Origin: Burkholderia sp. Nafp2/4-1b
Lineage (GTDB): Bacteria > Pseudomonadota > Gammaproteobacteria > Burkholderiales > Burkholderiaceae
Assembly (NCBI RefSeq): GCF_003635165.1
Contig: NZ_ML058624.1
Span: 124,001 to 188,000 of the forward strand
Length of the DNA: 64,000 bases
Direction of reading: 5' to 3'
A program made the position numbers and the translations under genes. Shown one piece after another: positions 53,201-61,200 of the stretch; the first letter of the stretch is position 1; each line of letters opens with the position of its first letter. Under the pieces are notes generated by a model. That model was not told the origin of the DNA, made no database searches, and saw only the letters and a list, made by a program, of their open reading frames with translations.

Positions 53201-55239
53201 CGCGCGAACGCCGCGTGATCGACGATCACGCCCTTCGGCTTGCCGGTCGAACCCGACGTGTAGATCGCGTATGCCGCATGGCCGGGCAGCACGTCAGGCA
53301 GCGCGACGCCGGCGGCTTCGTCGAGTGTCTCGACTTCGTCCGCGCGCCAGACGCGCAGTTCAGGCAGCGCGGGCAGCGACGCGGCGCTCGCGGCGTCGGT
53401 CAGCACGTGCGCGATGCCCGCATCGCCGACGATCTGTGCGAGCCGTTCGCGCGGATGGGCCGGATCGAGCGGCACGAACGCGGCGCCCGACTTCAGCACC
53501 GCGATCAGCGCGACCAGCAAGTCGACCGAGCGCTGCAGCGCGACGCCGACGCGCATCTCGGGCCGCACGCCGGCCGCGACGAGGTTGCGCGCGATGCGGG
53601 CCGCGCGCGCGTCGACCTCGCCGCGCGTCAGCGCGCGATCGATGTCGGCGACGCCGCGGGCGTCGGGGCGCGCCTGCGCATGCGCGGCGATGCGTGCATG
53701 CACCGGGACGAACGGCTCAGCTTCAGCCGCGCCCGCCGGCGCGTTGCATGCGAACAGTTGCGCCAATTCGTCGGCCGGCAGCCAGTCGAGATCGCCGATC
53801 GGCATGTCGGGGCGCGCGAGCGCATTGCCGAGCAGCGTGACGAAGCGTGCGGCGAGGCGCGCGATCGCATCCGCATCGAACAGGTCGAGCGCGTAGATGA
53901 ACGCGGCGTCGAACGTTCCGTCGGGTGTCGCCTCGACGGCAAGCGTGAGATCGAATTTCGCGGACGGCGTGCCGGACGGCAGCAAGGCCGCCGACGCCGC
54001 GCCCAGCGCCGGCAGCGCGCGGCGTTCGCCATACGCGGCCATCACCTGGAACAGCGGATGGTGGCTCGCGCTGCGCGGCACGCCGAGCGCGTCGACCACC
54101 TGTTCGAACGGCACGTCCTGGTGCATCTGCGCATCGACGAGCGCACGCTGCGTGCGCGCGACCAGCGACGCGAAATCGCCGTGCGCGGGCACGTCGACGT
54201 CGATCGCGAGCGTATTGACGAAAAAGCCGATCAGCCCGGCGGTTTCCGCGCGCTCGCGGTTCGCGGCCGGCACGCCGACGCAGATCCGCGCATCGCCGGT
54301 CGCGCGTGCGAGCAGTGCGTCGAGCGCCGCGAGCAACACCGCGAACGGCGTCGCGCCGGATGCCGCCGCGAACGCGCGCAGTTGCGCACCGGTGCGTGCG
54401 TCGAGCGAAAACACGTGACGCGCGCCGCGCGCGCTGCGGCGTGCAGGCCGCGCGGCCGCACCGGGCAGCGTGATCACGCCGCGCTGCGGATCGAGCCGTT
54501 CGCGCCAGAACGCGAGCTGCCGCTCGCGCTCGCCCGCATCGAGCCAGCGGCGTTGCCACAGTGCATAGTCCGCGTACTGGATCGGCAGCGGCGCGAGCGG
54601 CACCGGCTCGCTCGACGCATATGCGCGATAGAACGCCGCGAGCTCGAACAGCATCACGTCGGACGACCAGCCGTCCGACACGATGTGGTGAACGGTGAGC
54701 GCAAGCCAGTGATGCGTCGCGTCGAAGCGGATCAGGTGTGCGCGCACGAGCGGCGCGGTGCCGAGATCGAACGCGTCGGCTTCATCGGCCGTCGCGACGC
54801 TTTCGGCGCGCGCGACGCGCTCTCCTTCGGGCAGCGCTTCGAGATCGGTCTCGCGCCACGGGCAGCGCAGCGGCGGATGGATCGTCTGCGCGACGCCGTC
54901 CCCGGCTTCGTCGAAGGTCGTGCGCAGCGCTTCATGACGCGCGATCAGCGCATCGCATGCGAGCCGCAGCGCGTGCGCGTCGAGCGGGCCCGTCAGCGCG
55001 AGCCGCTCGGTGAGGTGATACGCGTCGGGCGCGTCGATCAGCCGTGCGTGCAGCCACAGCCGCGTCTGCGCGAACGACGCCGGCACGCGATCGCTGCGCG
55101 GCGTGCGCGGCGGGATCGGCAGCATGCGGAAGTCGATGCCGGCCGCATCGAGCTTGTCGATGAACACCGTGCGCTGCGCGTCGGGCAGTTGCGCGAAACG
55201 CGTCGCGAGCGCGAGCCAGTCGGGTTGAACCTTCGTCAT
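50257..55239 (-). CDS. orbJ: Ornibactin non-ribosomal peptide synthetase OrbJ (C-A-T-C-T)
   Basis: The 1,660-residue NRPS shows in order: a condensation domain with HHIVSDGWS near residue 183; an adenylation domain with YTSGSTGKPKG near 659 and YRTGDLVRRRADGVFDFIGR; a carrier with FFELGGHSLAAV near 1,057; a second condensation domain with HHIVSDGES near 1,255; and a C-terminal carrier-like part with FEAGATSFDIV near 1,610. No thioesterase is seen. It should add the fourth residue, formyl-hydroxyornithine, and the terminal C-T pair probably serves release with putrescine. A nine-base gap separates it from orbI. Confidence 0.94.
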   Translation of the reverse strand: MTKVQPDWLALATRFAQLPDAQRTVFIDKLDAAGIDFRMLPIPPRTPRSDRVPASFAQTRLWLHARLIDAPDAYHLTERLALTGPLDAHALRLACDALIARHEALRTTFDEAGDGVAQTIHPPLRCPWRETDLEALPEGERVARAESVATADEADAFDLGTAPLVRAHLIRFDATHHWLALTVHHIVSDGWSSDVMLFELAAFYRAYASSEPVPLAPLPIQYADYALWQRRWLDAGERERQLAFWRERLDPQRGVITLPGAAARPARRSARGARHVFSLDARTGAQLRAFAAASGATPFAVLLAALDALLARATGDARICVGVPAANRERAETAGLIGFFVNTLAIDVDVPAHGDFASLVARTQRALVDAQMHQDVPFEQVVDALGVPRSASHHPLFQVMAAYGERRALPALGAASAALLPSGTPSAKFDLTLAVEATPDGTFDAAFIYALDLFDADAIARLAARFVTLLGNALARPDMPIGDLDWLPADELAQLFACNAPAGAAEAEPFVPVHARIAAHAQARPDARGVADIDRALTRGEVDARAARIARNLVAAGVRPEMRVGVALQRSVDLLVALIAVLKSGAAFVPLDPAHPRERLAQIVGDAGIAHVLTDAASAASLPALPELRVWRADEVETLDEAAGVALPDVLPGHAAYAIYTSGSTGKPKGVIVDHAAFARHCVAIAQRYGATENDVFLLFQSVNFDGAHEGWFSQYLSGAAVSVTADVLWPPAQTCAMMIRDGVTMTYVPPGCAAQLAEWALAHGAPPTLRSLTVGGEATSREAFAMLRRAMPNVRVVNGYGPTETVITPTLWMFRPGDDLAKLGDAAYLPIGTLVGARTAHVLDERLHPLPVGVIGELYLGGEGIGVARGYLDRPALTAERFVPDPYGAPGARLYRTGDLVRRRADGVFDFIGRVDHQVKLRGLRIELGEIEAQLAAHDAVREACAVVHGQGAHAQLVAYVELTADARAAAQPVEAATLDAHLRRTLPDYMVPAQLIVLDALPRNANSKVDRARLPAPVRVERAYEAPRDGNEAALAAIWRDVLNIERVGRGDHFFELGGHSLAAVRVATRVAERLGRDVPVRALFEAPVLAQYARQVADAPRAAHAGAAAPSVAVVKRDAHGVWPLSPAQLGLWFLWRAQPDSAAYNIPVALRVRGPLDVGALRAAFSAVAAAHPALRTRLVARDGMLPGQRIDAAAPVALPLVDLSAQPDALARAAALTDADALAPFDLEADAPLWRARVLKLAADDHVLSVTIHHIVSDGESIELWLDAVRARYVALVRGEAASASVPASAESASLVLPAPCHPARIAYWRDALADLPPSVLPQRADAPAVPQWRAARIAFEFDVSLIRAARDAASAAHATLPMLLHAALNTALFRVTGAADQPVGVLASTRELTGEAARDALGLFINSVVVRTRLDATARRADVLAQVRDTALAAYAHADVPFADVVAALRAPRAAQANPLFQVMFNYLRPTGAAARDWAGLSLDEFDDVRHRVVFTLELDVVEHPDGRVSAAFSYADELLDGGLVDALVDLYHDEVARFAGASEAALGVPDALFAAPAPGAVAAAPASRAASAPNAAATLAALWSDTFATAAPAPDADLFEAGATSFDIVRFVDAAGRAGHALTVGDVFAAPTLAALAARIAASAEAEEVRDAR

Positions 55240-55248
55240 CCGTCGTCC

Positions 55249-58200
55249 TTATTGGGTTTCCAGTTCGCCGAGCAGCGCATCGATCGCGCTTGCCGCGTCG
55301 GTCTCGCCGCAGGCCGCGCAGGCCGCGTCGATCGCGTCCGCGCAGCGCGCCAGCGTGCGGGTGTCGAACAGCGTGCGCAGCGGCAGCGCGAGACCCCAGT
55401 GCAGGTTGGCCTGCGCATGGGCCTGCGTCGCGAGCAGCGAGTGGCCGCCGAGCAGGAAGAAATCGTCGTCGCGGCCGATCGCGTCCACGTGCAGCACGCG
55501 CTGCCAGATCGCCGCGAGCGCGCGCTCCGTGTCGGTCGCGAGTTCGACGGCCGCGGCAGCGTCCCGCACCGGTGCGGGCAATGCATGGCGATCGCACTTG
55601 CCGTTCGGCGTGACCGGCAGCGCGTCGAGTTCGATCAGCCGCGACGGCACCATGTACGCGGGCAACTGCGCGCGCACAACGTCCAGCAGTGCTGCGCGAT
55701 CGAGCGGGCCTGCGTCGCCGCATGCGACATAGCCGATCAACTGCTCGTCGCGCACGATCACGACCGCGTCGTGCACGCCCGGCGCCGCGCGCAGAAGCGC
55801 CTCGATCTCGCCCGGCTCGATCCGCTGGCCGCGCAGCTTCACCTGCGTGTCGACGCGGCCGAGATAGTCGAGCGCGCCGTCCGCGCGGCGCCGCGCGAGG
55901 TCGCCCGTGCGGTACATGCGCGCGCCCGGCACGAACGGATTAGGCACGAAACGTTCCGCGGTGAGCGCCGGGCGGCCGAGATAGCCGCGTGCAAGGCCCG
56001 CGCCGGCCAGATACAGCTCGCCGGTCGCGCCGGCCGGCACCGGCTGCCACGCCGCATCGAGCACGTGCAGCTGCAGGTTCGCGATCGGATGACCAATCGG
56101 CACCGCGACGGCGTTCGCGTCGTCGGGGCAGCAGGTCCAGTGCGACACGTCGATCGCGGCTTCGGTCGGCCCGTACAGGTTCACGAGCGTCGCGTTCGGC
56201 ATGAGCCGCGCGACCTTCGCGACGAGTTCGGGCGCGAGCGCCTCGCCGCTCGCGACGATCAGGCGCACGCTGTCGCATTGCGCGGCGGCCGCGAAGTCGT
56301 CGAGATACGCGGCGAACGCGGCCAGCATCGACGGCACGAAATGGAGCACCGTCACGCCGTGCGCATGGATCGCGGCCGCGAGGCGGGCCGGGTCGCGATG
56401 GTCGCCCGGCGCGGCGATCGCGAGCTTCGCGCCGATCGCGAGCGGCCACACGAATTCCCATACCGACACGTCGAAGCCGAACGGCGTCTTGTGCAGCACG
56501 ACGTCGTCGCGCGTCAGTCGGTAGGCGTGCTGCATCCACGCGATCCGGTTCGCGAGCGCGCCGTGCGAGTTGCCGGCGCCCTTCGGCTTGCCGGTCGAGC
56601 CGGACGTGTAGATCAGGTATGCGAGTTGGGCGGCGTCGACGATGTCGGCCGCGACGTCGACGGCGGTGCCGCCCGCGTCATCGGCGAGCAGATCGGCCAC
56701 TGTCAGCAATTGCGTCGCGCCGGCGTCGCCGAGTGCAGCCTCGACCTGCTCGCGCAAATGGGCTTGCGTGATCGCGACCGCGGGCCGTGCGTCGCGCAGC
56801 AGGTACGCGATGCGCTCGGCCGGATAGTCGGGATCGACCGGCAGGTACGCGGCGCCGGCCTTCAGCACGCCGACGAGCGCCGTCACCATGTCGAACGAGC
56901 GCTCGACGCACAATGCCACCGGCGTATCGGGCTGCACGCCGCGCCGGCGCAATGCGGCGGCGATGCGTGTCGTGTTCAGATCGAGTTCCCGATAGGTCGC
57001 GCGCTGTACGTTGCCGTCGGCGTCCGCATACTCGAGGGCGATCGCATCGGGCGTCGCCCGTGCGGCTTCCGCGAATTGCAGATGCAGCGGCTGTCGTTGC
57101 GCGTCCGGCCACGTTTGCGCGGTGTCCTGGGCGCGCGCCAGCGCGTCGCGCGTCGCTGCATCGGCGATCGACAGCGTGCCGAGCAGCGCCTCCGGCGTGC
57201 GGGCCAGCGCATCGAGCGCGCAGGCGAACGCTCGGTGCCAGATCTCGACCTGGCGCGCATCGATGCGCGCGGTGTCGTAGCCGTAGTCGATCGTCAGGTC
57301 GGCGCCGCTCTCGATCACGAGCGTCAGCGCGAAATCGGTCGCCTCGATGCAGCGGACGTCGGTCAGTGCGAGCGAGCGCGGATCGGCGTCGTGCGCGGTG
57401 TCGTCGACCGGATAGTTCTCGAACACGACCAGCGTGTCAAACAGTGCGCCGCCGGCGCCGCGCGCCCAGCGCTGGATATCGGCGAGCGGCGTATGCGCAT
57501 GCTCGGCGGCGGCCGCATTCTCGCGTTGCAACGCCTGCAGCCAGTCGGCCGCGCGCTGTTGCGGCGCGGGCGCCGTGATCACGGGCAGCGTGTTGATGAA
57601 GAGGCCGAGTACCGTGTCGACGTCCGCGAGCGCATCGGGACGGCCCGCGACGGTCGCGCCGAACGCGACGGCCGGCTGGTGCGTCATGCGTTGCAGCGCG
57701 AGCGCCCACGCGCCCTGCACCAGCGTGTTGACGGTCAGCTTCAGCGTGCGCGCCGTTTGCGCGACACGCGTCATCGCCGCCGCGTCGATCGTCGCGCGCC
57801 ACGTGACCATCTCGGCGTCCGCGCGGTCGGCGACGCGCTCGGCGATCAGCGTCGGCGCGTCCAGACGTGCCAGTCGCTCGGTCCAGAAGCGCTCGTCCGC
57901 ATCGCGATCGCGCGTGCCGAGCCACGCGATGAAGTCGCGATAGCGCAGCGTCGGGCGACTCGCGAACGGCGATACCGCATCGGGGTCACGATAGTCGCGC
58001 AGCACGTCGGCCAGCAGTCGCGCGGTGCTCCAGCCGTCGAGCAGCACGTGGTGACGAGTCCACACGACGCGCCATGCGTCGTCGGTCACGCGGATCAGCG
58101 TGAGCCGCATCAGCGGCGGCTCGCGCCAGTCGAAGCCGCGTGCGCGGTCGGCCGCGAGCCAGGCATCGAAATCGGCGTCCAGCGTGTCGCCGCGCATGCG

Positions 58201-61200
58201 CCAGTCGAGCTGTTCGACCGGCATACGCGCATGGCGATGCACGCATTGCAGCGGCGCGGCTTCGTCCGGCATCACGCTGGTGCGCAGGATGTCGTGACGT
58301 TCGACCGAGGCGCCGAACGCGGCCGCGAGCCGGTCGGCATCGAGCGCGCTCGCGGTTGCGACGAGCTGGTTCACGTAACTGGCATGACCGGGCGCGAACA
58401 ACGCATGGAACAGGATGCCCTGCTGCATCGGCGACAGCGGATATACGTCGTCGATCGTGCGCCAGTCGAGCGGCGCGCGCTCGATCGCGGCCTGCGTGAG
58501 GCCGGCGGCCTGCGCGAGCGGGAAGTCGCCCGGCGTCGCACCGCCGCCGCGATGCGCGATACGCGACGCGCACGCTTCGGCGAGTTCGCGCAGCGCAGCG
58601 GCGAAGCGTTGCGCGAACGCATCGATCGTCGCGCGCTCGAACTGCGGCGCACCGTACACCCAGTGAACCTTCAGCGTGCGCGCGCCGTCGCGGTCGGTAT
58701 CCAGATAGGCATGGATCGCGAGCGCGTTGCCGAGCGGCCCCTGCGGGTCGCGCTCGATGCCGGCGCCGCCGAAGCGCGGCACGAGCGTCGCATCGCGCGG
58801 CGCATCGAACTGGCCGAGATAGTTGAACGTGACGCGCGGACGCGGTACGGCAGCGAGCGCCGCACGCGTCGCCGCATCGCCGTAGTGCGCGAGCACGCCG
58901 AAGCCGAGCCCCTTGTGCGGCACCGCGCGCAGCGTGTCCTTGACCGCGCACAGCGTGTCGCGCGCGGTGGCTTCGACCGGCAGCGTGACCGGATAGTGGC
59001 TCGTCAGCCAGCCGATCGTGCGGCTCGCATCCGCATCGTCGAACAGTGCTTCGCGGCCGTGCCCTTCGAGTTCGACGCGGCATGCAGTGGCGCCGCCGGG
59101 GCCGGCCAGCGCCAGCGCAAGGGCTGCGCTCAGCAGTTCGATTGTCTGTGTACGGTATGCGGCGTGCGCGTCGGTCAGCGCGGCGCGCGTCAATGCCGCG
59201 TCGATCGTCTGCACGACGGTGGCCATGTCGGCGTTGGTCGCCGCTGCGTCGGGATGATCGGGCACGATGTCGTCGCCGCGTGCCATGCCGGCCCAGTAAG
59301 AGACTTCGTCAGCGAACGGCGATGCAGGCTCCGTCGCGGCGCGCGCGAGACGGGCGGCCCACGCGTCGGCGCGCAGGCCCGGTTGCGACAGGCGAACCGG
59401 TGCGCGCTCGCATGCGGCGCGATACGCGGCGTCCAGGTCGTCGAGCAGGATGCGCCACGACACGCCGTCGACGATCGCGTGGTGAATCGCCAGATACAGC
59501 TGCGTCGAACCGTCCGGCAGCCGCGCCGCGCATGCGCATGCAAGTGGGCCGCGGCCGAGGTCGAGACGGCGCTGCAACGCGTCGAAGCGCGCGAGTGCAT
59601 CGGCTTCGTCGCGGGCGGCGACGTCGACGAACGGCAGTGCGTCGTACGGTTTCGGCGCGTCGCTCGCATGCCACTTGCCATCCGCGCCGCGCGTGAAGCG
59701 CCGACGGAACGCGTCGTGATGGGTCAGCAAGGCGTCGAACGCACGCGCGAACGCATCGACGTCGAACGGGCCGCGCACGTCGAATGCGACAGACTGGTTC
59801 CAGTGGCCCGGATGCGGGACGTCGAGCGCGAAGAAGCGCTGCTGTGCGGGTGTCAGGATCGCGTCGGCAGCCGGTTCGGACTGCGCCGTTGCCGACACGA
59901 CCGAGGTCGCCGCCGGCGTGGCGGCGGCGATGTCCACGGTCTTCGCGATGCGTGCGAGTTCGGCGATCGTCGGGCCGTCGAACAACTGCTTCGGCGTGAA
60001 GCGCACGCCGCGCTTGCGAGCACGCGCGATCACCTGCAGCACGAGGATCGAATCGCCGCCGAGTTCGAAGAAGTTGTCGTCGCGGCCGACGTGCGGCGCC
60101 TTCAGCACCGCTTGCCAGACTTCGGCGAGCGCCGTTTCGACCGGGCCCTGCGGCGCATCGCCGGACGCAACGGCGACGGGCGCGACCGCCAGCTCGCGCA
60201 GCGCCGCGCGATCGATCTTGCCGTTCGCGGTCACCGGCAGGCGTGCGAGCGCGACGAACTGCGCCGGCACCATGTAGTCGGGCAGCGTCGCGCCAAGCGC
60301 GGCGCGCACGGCGGCTTCGTCGAATGCCGCGCCGTCGCGCATCACGACGCACGTTACAAGCCGCAGGCGGCCGTCGTGCTCGATCGCGAGCGTCTCGGCC
60401 TGGGCAATCGGGCCGGCCGCGCGCACGGCCGCGCTGACTTCGCCCGGTTCGACGCGATAACCGCGAATCTTCACCTGGTCGTCGATGCGCCCGAGGAACG
60501 CGAGACGGCCGTCGGCGCGCAGACGCACGCGGTCGCCGGTGCGATACAGGCGCGCACCGGGCGTAAACGGATCGGGCACGAAGCGCTCGGCGGTCTGCGC
60601 CGGCCGCTTCAGATAGCCGCGCGCGACGCCCGGCCCGCCCAGATACAACTCGCCCGCCGCACCGGCCGGCACGCATGCGCCGAACGCGTCGAGTACCAGC
60701 GCGCGCGCATTCGGCAGCGGTACGCCGAGCGGCACACCACTCGCCGGGTCGCGCGCGTCCGCGGCAATCGACGCGGTATCGCACGCGAGCGCGCCGACGG
60801 TCGCTTCGGTCGGCCCGTAGTGATTGATCACGCGGCAGGCCGGCGCGAGCGCGGCCACGCGCGCGACGAGCGCCCACGTCAGCGTTTCGCCGCCGGTCAC
60901 GAGCGCGTGGCGCGGCAGCACGTCGGCCGGCACGCGCGCGTCGAGCAGTGCCTGCAGGTGGCTCGGCACGATCTTCAGCACGCCGACGTCGCGGTCGCGC
61001 ATTTCCTCAGCGAACAGGTCCGGATCGAACGCGCACGCGGCCGGCAGCAAGTGCAGCGTGCGGCCCGCGCACAGCGCGCCGAACAGCGTCGTATGGCCGA
61101 GGTCGGCGGCCACGGTCGACACCATCGCGAACGACGCGTCCGGCGCGAACGCGAGTTCGTCGAGCATCCCCTGCACGTAGTCGGCCAGTGCGCCGTGCGA